Assembly: GCA_019359695.1 (NCBI GenBank)
Contig: JAHHGV010000019.1
Coordinates: 62,001-126,000 of the forward strand
Origin: Brasilonema angustatum HA4187-MV1
Lineage (GTDB): Bacteria; Cyanobacteriota; Cyanobacteriia; Cyanobacteriales; Nostocaceae
DNA length: 64,000 nucleotides
Reading direction: 5' to 3'
Position 1 is the first letter of the stretch; each line of letters starts with the position of its first letter. The position numbers and the translations under genes were made by a program. A model generated the notes under the pieces. It saw only the letters and a list, made by a program, of their open reading frames with translations, was not told the origin of the DNA and ran no database searches. Below are positions 16,380 to 24,494 of the stretch, one piece after another.

Positions 16380-17131
16380 GTAGAGTCGATGGGTGGTATT
16401 ATCCACCGCACCTCTCTGTTAAATCTGGGCGTGCGTATTTCTACGCACCCAGCTTCCGATGTTCTAGGATTTCTCCTTGCTCATGTGGTGGTATTGGTGG
16501 CATTCCCGATGGACCGCTATGCAGTTCTTGGTCTTCCAATTCTGATGATTTCCGTCTACGTGATGTAGGTGGACTGTATCCTCAGATATCATCTTCATTC
16601 CACAAATTCCGCATGAATGGTTTTGCCGTTTTAGGGCTTTAGAGGTGTGGCCGTCGTAGAGCTTGCTGTTACGTTCGCTCCAGTAGGTAATGTCTCCGTC
16701 AAAGGGTGATTTCTCACCTTGGACGTTGACGAAGTCATTTTCGGAGTAAGGAACTGTTGGGAATGCCTTTTCTACAAGCATTTTGCTTGAGTGGCGGTTA
16801 TTCTTCTTTTCCTTGTTGAATACCTTGAATGCTCTGTGACTGATGTGCCATAGCGAGTTGCTTGACCCATCCATCTTACAGAACCTGTGGTAGTTCCTCC
16901 AGCCTCTAACTATGGGAGCTAATTTCTTGGCTTTTTCCTTAGAACCATAATTGGGGCAGTTGACGATGTCTTTTACTTTCTGACGGAATGCTTTAAAGTT
17001 GTTCACTGATGGAACACATCTAAATTTTCCGTTACTCTGCACTTTAAAGTGCCAGCCAAGGAAATCAAAGCCGTCTGTCGCTGCGCTTATCACGGGCTGG
17101 TTACCGTGATTCGGCAATCAACGAATCGCAC
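16380..17131 (-). mobile_element. Group II intron, internally deleted (752 bases), inside tnpB
   Basis: The minus-strand 5' end reads GTGCGATTCGTTG (from 17131) and the 3' end CGACTCTAC (to 16380). A domain V-like hairpin (about 16421-16458) keeps the AGC triad, and a domain VI hairpin follows. Only about 40 bases of the 5' RNA remain before the sequence jumps into the maturase C-terminal coding region, so domains I-IV and the reverse transcriptase are deleted. It lies in the same orientation as tnpB. Without domain I self-splicing should be impossible. One extra base (C, 17132) separates the 5' exon from GTGCG. Confidence 0.85.
16464..17117 (-). pseudogene. ltrA: Group II intron maturase remnant (domain X and HNH endonuclease)
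   Basis: The open 217 codons hold only the end of an intron-encoded protein: ATDGFDFLGWHFKVQSNGK (start of the maturase/X domain), RGWRNYHRFCKMDG, and a C-terminal HNH endonuclease with two CxxC-type knuckles and HLHHVDGNHQNW. The reverse-transcriptase domain is gone and the frame begins at the deletion junction with a TTG, without a ribosome site. It is closely similar to the C-terminal two-thirds of the protein at 29311-30270, so both derive from one intron family. Confidence 0.85.
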
Positions 17132-17132
17132 G

Positions 17133-17525
17133 GTTGTTGCGCTTACGCTGCACTCTATCTAGGTTACTGTCCCAGTAGAAATCAGACTTCCCTTGCTTGT
17201 ATTTCGCCACGAGACGGCAGTAACCCTGATTCATCGCTTTTAGTTTGCGACCATCAATGATGAAACTCTTCCCGCGTGTTGAGACGCCTGTGAGCCAGTT
17301 TGTCCCACCGTGGTCAAGCGATAAAGCATGACTGTAATCAAGGTTGAGATTAACTTTGATTGGTTCCTTCCCATCGTCGATAACCCAGTCAATGACAAAC
17401 TCGCCGAGACAAGGACGTATCGTCACTTCTTTAACCCAATTAGAATCAATAAAATCAGGTAGTTTTAACTTTACTTCCGTGATAAGTTGTGGCTTGGTTT
17501 CTTTGCTGATTGATGGATGGAACAA
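17133..17525 (-). pseudogene. tnpB: tnpB (IS605 OrfB family), 5' part, N-terminally truncated
   Basis: The 131-codon stretch reads HPSISKETKPQLITEVKLK, then WVKEVTIRPCLGEFVIDWVI, and the first RuvC motif as LSLDHGGTNWLTGVST with its aspartate. It stops at RKRNN where the group II intron begins. A complete TnpB of this type would have roughly 100 more N-terminal residues; upstream codons run into a stop near 17568. The element is thus broken twice, by loss of its left part and by the intron. Confidence 0.8.
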
Positions 17526-17699
17526 TGGGCAAGAGAAACAACGGGTTAAAACCCGTTGTGTCGGACTTCATCCCCTCTCTGAAGAACAGATGTAGTGTGG
17601 AGCACGGCGAACACTACATCTTGAGGGGTTCTCGTCCTCCCACTTGCAGCCTGATAGTGGTGCACCAGGCGCGTAAATAAACATAACATCCCAGATAGC

Positions 17700-17727
17700 C
17701 AAAAAGCCCGAAATCAAGGCTTTTTGA
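17700..17727 (-). terminator. Rho-independent terminator of the acylase gene
   Basis: On the minus strand GGTCAAAAAGCC, a loop of nine bases and GGCTTTTT form an 8-bp stem ending in a T-run (17701-17725). It lies 15 bases after the stop codon of the acylase gene. Confidence 0.75.
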
Positions 17728-17739
17728 CCCTGGTTAGAT

Positions 17740-19854
17740 TCAGAATGCCTTACGCTCCTCTAAATGCGCTAGAATATCCTGACGCTCGCGCCAAACTGGA
17801 CGCAACTGCTTGCCAGTGAACAACTCTAACTGATCACCGACATGGGGCGAATTTGGTTGAGTTGCATTACCATAGCCAATCAACGCCATCGCCTTTACTG
17901 GTTGAGAAAACTCAATAGCAGCGACGAACGAATCACCTTGAACTGCTTGGAAGTGACCTTCTGCTCCTGGTGCAAAATCGACGACGCGGAAAATACCGAG
18001 ACTTCCATCACCACCATTAGCAGGCAAATCCTTATTGCCCACATGTAGGCGGAAAACATCTCCCCACGCGACATCTAGCTTTCCATAAGCTTTTTCAACT
18101 TTGCCCGCAACAGCTTCAAGTGTTGCAACTGCTTTGTTGGGATCGGCTAAACCGTCTGGAGTGGTACGTGGAGAGTCTAGATTCCAAGGTTTGCTGAACG
18201 ATTTATCATCTAAATCCATCTGTTCTGCCCAGGAGGCAAAAAGTACAGCACCCTTAGAATCTGCATTCGCTTGTCTATCCCACGCCAACAGAACATCAGC
18301 TGCTCGCCGCGCTAATTCACCCCCTTGCTGACGCGCTGCGGGAATTAAGTCATCCAAAATGCGGTCTGCCAGTTCCATGCGGGTCGAATGTTTGTATTGC
18401 ACCATCTCATCAAAAGAGATTTTGTCGTCCTCAGAAAGCATTCTTATAGAACGCTCCGTCCGAAACCTGCCGGGAAAATCTAGGGAACTCGGTGCCATGT
18501 AAGCAGGGTAATTATTTGCTTTAATAGCAGTAGGATACGTCGTTGTCCAAGGTGGATCATTAGTATTTTGCAACCAACCGCTTTCTGGGTCAATGACGCG
18601 CGGTAAATCCTGGTAGGGATGGATTTTCGTCCATAGTGTTTTAGACGTGTCACCAGGAATAATCCCTTCCCAGTATTCAAAATCACCTTGAGAACGAATT
18701 GGAACATCACCGTTGAACAGGTGCATGATATGCCCATCTTTGTCTGCATACATCACCGTAAACATAGGTAGTTGCAAACGCTTGAGAACAGATTGAAACT
18801 GGGTGAGGTTTTGAGAACGCGCCATATCCCACCATTGTTCAAGCACACCAGGTCGATCAAGACCAGCAACGCGCAACGCCAAAGCAGAACCATCTTTTTG
18901 TGTGACCACAGGACCGTGAACAGAACGTTTGACGATGAGGGGTTGTTCGCTTAACGTACCGTTAGATTGTTTTACCTTCAACGAAAGGGTTTTAGTCTCA
19001 AAGGGACGAACTTTGCCATCGAAGCGATAACCATTTTCAACTAATTTGAGTGAGTACGTATCCCAACCATCGTAAGTGTTGACGGTGTGAGTCCAGCCCA
19101 AATTATTGTTGAAGGCGATCGCCAACACCGGAATTCCAACAAGTGTTGCACCATAAGCATCAATATCGGGAGTCTTAAGTTGTGCTTCGTACCACAAAAA
19201 TAAATCCGACCAAGCCAAATGTGGATTTGCCAGCAGCATCGCTTTGCCACTTTCAGAATGTGATGGGGCGATCGCCCAACCATTAGACCCGGCTTTTGAT
19301 TCTTGCTTGGCGACACCTGCAACCTCTTGTGGGTTGACAACAAAAGTAAAATGCAGGACTCTGTTTAGGTGAGCCAGTACATCTTCTCCTTTGACTGGCA
19401 GCACAACCTCTACCTCATCGTCAAGCTTGTCTCCATGCTCCTTAGCATAGGCATTAATTCCAGCAGCAAAACCATCCAGATAGTTGCGAAAAGTTGGATT
19501 TTGTGCTTTGTACCAAGAACTGGCGCGTTCTGGCACTCCCATAGTCTGAACCCAACGGTCTGATTCTAAATATTTTTCTCCCCAGTATTCGGCTGCACGT
19601 CCGCGTGCTTGACCGTAAAGACGTAAAAGCAAGTTACCATGACTTTGCATTTGTGCCCAACCAAAGGCTTGAAATGCGCTTCGGGTATCTTTGCTGTAGA
19701 TGTGGGGTATGCCGTAAGTATCCCACAGTATTTCCGTCGAATTTGGTAGCTGTGCCGAAGTGTGAGGTACCAAAACTAAAGCAAAGATGATGCCAAGTAA
19801 AAATGCTAGAACTCGGAATGCTTTTCGCCTGAAAGTTTTATGTAAATGACCCAT
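17740..19854 (-). CDS. Penicillin acylase family (Ntn-hydrolase), possible acyl-homoserine-lactone acylase
   Basis: About 704 residues from the preferred ATG at 19854. Residues 10-33 form a signal peptide (LAFLLGIIFALVLVPHTSA), so the enzyme is periplasmic or secreted. The alpha part begins ILWDTYGIPHIYSKD; the autocatalytic cleavage site and N-terminal nucleophile is S190 in AGSNGWAIAPS. The NPHLAWSDLFLWYEAQL segment of the beta chain follows. This family cleaves amide-linked acyl groups, and the Anabaena member AiiC is a quorum-quenching AHL acylase, a reasonable but unproven role here. An upstream GTG start at 19905 is possible. The gene is followed by a good terminator. Confidence 0.88.
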   Translation of the reverse strand: MGHLHKTFRRKAFRVLAFLLGIIFALVLVPHTSAQLPNSTEILWDTYGIPHIYSKDTRSAFQAFGWAQMQSHGNLLLRLYGQARGRAAEYWGEKYLESDRWVQTMGVPERASSWYKAQNPTFRNYLDGFAAGINAYAKEHGDKLDDEVEVVLPVKGEDVLAHLNRVLHFTFVVNPQEVAGVAKQESKAGSNGWAIAPSHSESGKAMLLANPHLAWSDLFLWYEAQLKTPDIDAYGATLVGIPVLAIAFNNNLGWTHTVNTYDGWDTYSLKLVENGYRFDGKVRPFETKTLSLKVKQSNGTLSEQPLIVKRSVHGPVVTQKDGSALALRVAGLDRPGVLEQWWDMARSQNLTQFQSVLKRLQLPMFTVMYADKDGHIMHLFNGDVPIRSQGDFEYWEGIIPGDTSKTLWTKIHPYQDLPRVIDPESGWLQNTNDPPWTTTYPTAIKANNYPAYMAPSSLDFPGRFRTERSIRMLSEDDKISFDEMVQYKHSTRMELADRILDDLIPAARQQGGELARRAADVLLAWDRQANADSKGAVLFASWAEQMDLDDKSFSKPWNLDSPRTTPDGLADPNKAVATLEAVAGKVEKAYGKLDVAWGDVFRLHVGNKDLPANGGDGSLGIFRVVDFAPGAEGHFQAVQGDSFVAAIEFSQPVKAMALIGYGNATQPNSPHVGDQLELFTGKQLRPVWRERQDILAHLEERKAF

Positions 19855-19905
19855 ATTTCTATTTAGGAATTCATAAGGAGAAAAGGAGTGAGAGTTGCTC
19901 ACCAC

Positions 19906-20350
19906 TGTTGGATCTCAATTTTGGAGCATGGATTTTGGGAGATTTAGTTGTCAGTTAAGTTCGACTGACCGAACCAAGCAGGGGTGCAGGGGGCAGGGGG
20001 CAAGGGGGAAAGATGACTAGTAACAGGAAACTATTGAAATTGATTTGCACTGAGAAAGCAAGCTTAATTAAACGACAACAAACAAAAATTTACATTTAGT
20101 AGAGAAAATTTAAGTACACTATTGCTAGTTATTAACACTAAATGATTCATAAAACTTCATTATGTCAAGTTAGTATTCTCTAAGCTTTTCGCTTTTAACT
20201 TTGCTCTGCTATTAGCTGCAATTGAAGACGTTTTCGCCTCATGGATGAAAACTAAACTCCTAACTCTAGGCGCTTTTTTAGACCGTTAGAGAGATAAAAA
20301 TCAACAGCAAACATATTACTAATAAATAAACAGTAGCAAGACTAACATTT
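19906..20350. other. Intergenic region, no gene seen
   Basis: A/T-rich spacer between divergent genes. It contains a short G-rich spacer repeat (AGGGGGCAGGGGGCAAGGGGG near 19987) and the promoters of both neighbours, but I find no protein-like frame or strong dyad. Confidence 0.5.
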
Positions 20351-21475
20351 TTGGTGAGTATGGATACAATAGTGGGACTGTGCAGCACGCAGTGTTGGAT
20401 AGCACAGCTTGTCATCGCTCAAGAATTTACGGCGTCAGTTGATGCTGCGCTTCTGTTGTCAGGCACTCAAGGTTTTTTAGTCTTGATAGCTGGACTGTTG
20501 CTGGCCTTTGCCTTTGGGCTACTGCTAACTAACTTCTTCATTGCCTTGGGAATTTCAGACTCAACTCCAGAGCATGAATTAGATACTAACGGCCAAGCAT
20601 CGATGGACGATAAGATTAATCAAGTTGGGACAATAGTTGGGTTGCGAACGTTAGGAACTGTCAGCATTACATTATTTTTTGCTTGTTTTCTAGCGGTGAA
20701 ACTTTGCCCATTACATGATCCGCTATTGGCAGCAATTATTGGTCTGGTCATTTGGGCAGCCTACTTCTTTTTACTGGTATGGGTCAGTGTTACTACGGTA
20801 GGCTCGGTACTTGGTTCCGTTTTGGATCAGGCTACTTCTGGCTTGCAAGGCATTATCGGCACAGCAACTATAGGCTTTGGTGCGAAGACGATCAGCGATC
20901 GCGTTGTTTCCACAGCAGATGCAGCTGCAGCCGCAGTTCGTAACGAACTGGGTTCAGCGACGGATCGAACCAGTATCCACAAGGCAATAGACAATTATTT
21001 AAACCAGCTACAACTCTCTGAGGAAGCGCGACTACAAATTGAAGATGAGTTTGAAAAATTAGTCGCCCAACCAGAAATGCAATCTCTCACTAAGGAGAAT
21101 TACTTACGCAATATCGGTCGTAAAACCTTTGTGGATATAGTCGATAGTCGCACAGATTTGTCAAAACAAGATATTAATTGGTTTGTAGACTCTTTTGAAG
21201 GCTTTTGGCAGCAAATTTGGGGGAATCAACCCCAGAAAGTCCAAACTAATGGATTGCCAATCGCTCTAAAGTCTGCCGAACCAAAAGAGCTAAAGCCCAA
21301 TCGACTGAGTCCCAAGGTAGAGCAATTCATTAACCAAATTTGCCAGCAGCAAGCTAGACAGCAAGCGGAAGCTAGCCAAAAGGTGGCAGAAACTGCTGCT
21401 TGGTGGCTGTTTGGCACAGCTTTTTTCTCCGCTGCTGCTGCTGCGAGTGCTGCTGCAATTAGTGTAGGTGTTTAA
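20351..21475 (+). CDS. Membrane protein of unknown function, three N-terminal helices and helical tail
   Basis: A 374-residue protein that I do not recognise. Hydrophobic helices lie at about residues 33-70, 102-120 and 124-152. A Gly/Ala-rich stretch follows (IIGTATIGFGAK), then a long amphipathic region rich in Gln and Glu (about 185-340) and a final alanine-rich hydrophobic segment. The layout suggests an inner-membrane protein with a large cytoplasmic coiled or helical domain. The true start may be the ATG three codons in (MDTIVG). Single-gene unit. Confidence 0.65.
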   Translation: MVSMDTIVGLCSTQCWIAQLVIAQEFTASVDAALLLSGTQGFLVLIAGLLLAFAFGLLLTNFFIALGISDSTPEHELDTNGQASMDDKINQVGTIVGLRTLGTVSITLFFACFLAVKLCPLHDPLLAAIIGLVIWAAYFFLLVWVSVTTVGSVLGSVLDQATSGLQGIIGTATIGFGAKTISDRVVSTADAAAAAVRNELGSATDRTSIHKAIDNYLNQLQLSEEARLQIEDEFEKLVAQPEMQSLTKENYLRNIGRKTFVDIVDSRTDLSKQDINWFVDSFEGFWQQIWGNQPQKVQTNGLPIALKSAEPKELKPNRLSPKVEQFINQICQQQARQQAEASQKVAETAAWWLFGTAFFSAAAAASAAAISVGV

Positions 21476-22095
21476 TTTTCTCCAACCAAGCTAATTGAGA
21501 AGAATGTAACGGTTGAGTATGCGCAGCGCGCCAGGGTAGTGCAACAGTTAAGCGTGGGATTAATCTTGTACGCAGGAATAAAATTAATTCTGTTTTGAGA
21601 AATCCTGCCCTGTCCGTTCTGCAGTCACGATCTTCTGAATAAGTAAGTAGGCAAAGCAGTTGTGAATGCAATCTTTGACACAAGGAGTGCTTACAGAATC
21701 TTTTAGAGTATCATGTTTCAAAAATAAAAAAATGAAATTTTGATAGAAGCAAAATTTAAATATCTTGAAAAACAAGTTGAATTCTATTTCCTTTCATTAA
21801 TGACTCTTTCATGAAATAAAGAGTTATTTATCTCATATAGAATTCCTCAGCAGATTTTTGAACAAAACTCAATACAGTTTATGTTAAGCGTTAAGCGTTG
21901 CCGTTCGGCTGACGCTCACCTTGGCGACGCTCACCTTGGCGTTGCCTGTTCCCTACCTCAACGAGTTCGTATGGCTCCGCCACGCAAGCTAACATAAACA
22001 AAACCGGATTCCTATAGACATCTATCTTGAGAAATAACTTATAAAAAATCAAGATTGACTTTGACTTTCAATTTATATTAGTACGATGAGAAATA
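21476..22095. other. Intergenic region with a palindromic mobile element
   Basis: There is no convincing gene. The right half (21836-22016) is a TATAGGA-family element; the left part is ordinary A/T-rich spacer. Confidence 0.5.
21836..22016. mobile_element. TATAGGA-ended MITE-like element, copy 1 (diverged left end)
   Basis: The left end TATAGAATTCC and the right end GGATTCCTATA are near-inverted repeats. An inner inverted pair, GTTTATGTTA/TAACATAAAC, encloses heptamers (GTTAAGC) and a tandem GACGCTCACCTTGGC repeat. The right end matches that of the 33336-33470 copy (AACCGGATTCCTATAG). No coding capacity. Confidence 0.6.
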
Positions 22096-22119
22096 GTGAC
22101 TATAGTGGAATTTAGTATT

Positions 22120-23658
22120 ATGTCCCTGACGGAAAATATTCTTTCACAACTACCAGGAAATATTTTAGATAAGTTACGCCAAGCTGATCGCATTTTGACA
22201 TCAGTGAGAGAGGATAACGCTCCTGTACCAATGGTAGTAAAAGAAACTCAGCAACATTTGGGTGCTATAGATTGGGATGTTGTCATTTGCGGCGGTACAT
22301 TAGGCATTTTAATTGGTTGTGCCTTAGCTGTAAAGGGAGTGCGAGTGGCGTTAATAGAACGCTCAATGTTACGTGGTAGAGAGCAAGAATGGAATATTTC
22401 TCATAAAGAATTACAAGTTTTCTTGGAGTTAAATTTACTGACGGATGCAGAATTGGATCAGGCGATCGCCACAAAATACAACCCCGCGAGAGTCAGCTTT
22501 TTTGGTGGTACAGAAGTTTGGGTAAGAGATGTTCTGAACATTGGTGTCGATCCAGTTTATTTGCTGGAAACTTTAAAGCAGCGATTTCTTGCATCTGGTG
22601 GAAAGTTATTTGAAAATACTCCATTTACAGAAGCAGTTGTTCATCCTGATGGAGTGATGGTAAACAACCAATTCAAAACCAGGTTGTTAATTGATGCAAT
22701 GGGATATCTTTCTCCCATAATCCAGCAAGCACGTCAGGGACAAAAACCAGATGCACTTTGTTTAGTTGTGGGAACTTGTGCTCAAGGTTTTCCAGAAAAT
22801 CACACAGGCGACTTGTTGTTATCATTCACACCTGTACAAAATCAATGCCAATACTTTTGGGAAGCTTTTCCAGCAAGGGATGCTAGAACCACTTACATGT
22901 TTACTTACATGGATGCCAATCCAGAACGCTTGGGTTTAGAAGCTCTATTTGAGGATTATCTGCGTTTGATGCCGGAATATCAAGGCGTGGAGTTGAGCCA
23001 GCTGACATTTAAACGAGCGCTATTTGGCTTTTTTCCCTCCTATCGTTCTCCACTCAAGACACCTTGGAATCGCATTCTACCAGTTGGAGATAGCAGTGGA
23101 AGCCAATCTCCTTTGAGTTTTGGCGGTTTTGGTGCGATGGTGCGTCACTTACGGCGTTTAACATTAGGTATTCACGAGGCGCTAGAAATAGATCAGTTAT
23201 CTGCAAAGGTGATCGCACCACTGCAACCATACCAACCTAGCTTAGCTGTGACTTGGCTATTCCAAAGAGCAATGAGTGTTGATGTTAATCAAAAAATTGA
23301 GCCAAATCAAATTAATCAACTCCTGTCTGTGGTGTTTCAACAAATGCAACAACTCGGTGAATCTGTACTCAAACCTTTTTTGCAAGATGTAGTACAGTTT
23401 CCAGCCCTAACAAAAACACTCATAAAAACTGCCTTAACACATCCAGGATTAATTGCTAAAGTGATTCCTCAAGTCGGTTTGGGAACTTTACTGGGTTGGA
23501 TGGTTCACTATGTGAATTTAGGAATTTACTCTGTTTTATTTTGGCTGAGTCAAATGTTAGAACCGTGGAAGAGAAATTTGCCTCATATATCTAAATATTA
23601 TTGGAATCGTTGGACTGATGCTTGGAAGTATGGTTCTGGTAGTGATTATTCTGATTGA
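22120..23658 (+). CDS. cruP: CruA/CruP-family FAD-dependent oxidoreductase (lycopene-cyclase-like)
   Basis: About 512 residues from the ATG at 22120 (a GTG at 22096 would add eight). An N-terminal FAD dinucleotide fold appears as DWDVVICGGTLGILIGCALA with an acidic E at the end of the second strand (VALIERS). The late flavin motif is PVGDSSGSQSPLSFGGFGAM, characteristic of the CruA/CruP lycopene cyclase branch and distinct from ordinary oxidases. CruP-like proteins occur in nearly all cyanobacteria and in plant plastids; their cyclase activity is weak or disputed and a role in limiting carotenoid epoxides has been proposed. The C-terminal helices (residues 440-490) may touch the membrane. No carotenoid genes are nearby. 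Confidence 0.7.
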   Translation: MSLTENILSQLPGNILDKLRQADRILTSVREDNAPVPMVVKETQQHLGAIDWDVVICGGTLGILIGCALAVKGVRVALIERSMLRGREQEWNISHKELQVFLELNLLTDAELDQAIATKYNPARVSFFGGTEVWVRDVLNIGVDPVYLLETLKQRFLASGGKLFENTPFTEAVVHPDGVMVNNQFKTRLLIDAMGYLSPIIQQARQGQKPDALCLVVGTCAQGFPENHTGDLLLSFTPVQNQCQYFWEAFPARDARTTYMFTYMDANPERLGLEALFEDYLRLMPEYQGVELSQLTFKRALFGFFPSYRSPLKTPWNRILPVGDSSGSQSPLSFGGFGAMVRHLRRLTLGIHEALEIDQLSAKVIAPLQPYQPSLAVTWLFQRAMSVDVNQKIEPNQINQLLSVVFQQMQQLGESVLKPFLQDVVQFPALTKTLIKTALTHPGLIAKVIPQVGLGTLLGWMVHYVNLGIYSVLFWLSQMLEPWKRNLPHISKYYWNRWTDAWKYGSGSDYSD

Positions 23659-23834
23659 TGATTTTACAGTCATACGCGATGTATCGAGTCGGCTATATAA
23701 ACCCTAGACTTGTCTAGGCATTTACTTCTTACTTCAATGGGAGCATGGGAGTAGTTATCCCTTAGTAAGCTTTCACGCTTTAGCCAAGTGGTGGGAGAAA
23801 AGGAGCATTAAAAAACTTTAAGCAGAACTTTTGA

Positions 23835-24389
23835 TCAAGCCAACAATTCATCAACTGCTACATTGAAACCTTTTAGCACAATTTGAGTGCTGACAATTTC
23901 ACCAGAAGTAAACACAAACCGTTGATTTTTTGTTGTCACAATAATCCAACGATTTTCGGGAAACACTAGCCAAACTTCCTCGCCTCCAGATTGCAAATAT
24001 TCTTGAGATTTAGCAATAACCTCTTCAGCCAAATCTGTAGGGGAAACAATCTCAGCAATGAGTGGGAAACTTTGGGGTAACACAGCAGGTTCACCAAATT
24101 GATTGAAAAGTTCTGGTGTGAGATAAGCAACATCGGGAACACGTCCCTGCTTGTTGGTACGACAGGGTACTTCTGTATAAACTTGTGCTCCTTGTCCGGT
24201 GGAATCTTTGTAATTTCTCCAGTAAAAATATAAATTTCCCTGTATCCGGCTATGCTTGAGTGTCACTCCGTTTTTCTCCACTAATTCCCCATTCACCCAT
24301 TCTGTATGATCGGGGGGATTGTGCATCCACTCTTCTAGTGAAAAATCTTTTGCACTTGATACATTCGAGACGACTGTAGAAGTTAGCAT
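23835..24389 (-). CDS. Uma2 family (DUF820) PD-(D/E)XK-like nuclease
   Basis: A 184-residue Uma2 protein, a family greatly expanded in cyanobacteria with a restriction-endonuclease-like fold. Visible landmarks are FSLEEWMHNPPDHTEWVNGE near residue 17, the VPDVAYL strand, and the presumed catalytic segment PLIAEIVSPTD with the downstream E-W-L strand (EEVWLVFPE). The substrate is unknown; many copies behave as accessory genes. The ATG has a strong AAAGGAGAATATATAGTA leader. It is followed on the same strand by the STAND NTPase upstream in map order; cotranscription is not obvious. Confidence 0.88.
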   Translation of the reverse strand: MLTSTVVSNVSSAKDFSLEEWMHNPPDHTEWVNGELVEKNGVTLKHSRIQGNLYFYWRNYKDSTGQGAQVYTEVPCRTNKQGRVPDVAYLTPELFNQFGEPAVLPQSFPLIAEIVSPTDLAEEVIAKSQEYLQSGGEEVWLVFPENRWIIVTTKNQRFVFTSGEIVSTQIVLKGFNVAVDELLA

Positions 24390-24494
24390 TACTATATATT
24401 CTCCTTTAGCTGAGTATGACGCACCAAAACCAATTGATCGTAAACGCTAAACGTATTGATGCACGTGCTGTTCTAATATTATTACTGATTATTT

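Noticed and set aside
17526-17675. A plus-strand 49-codon frame starting MGKRNNGLKPVVSDF next to tnpB
   Set aside because: It reads through hairpins at the edge of the transposon remnant (GATGTAGTG/CACTACATC), has no ribosome site, and I know no such protein; kept out as unlikely.
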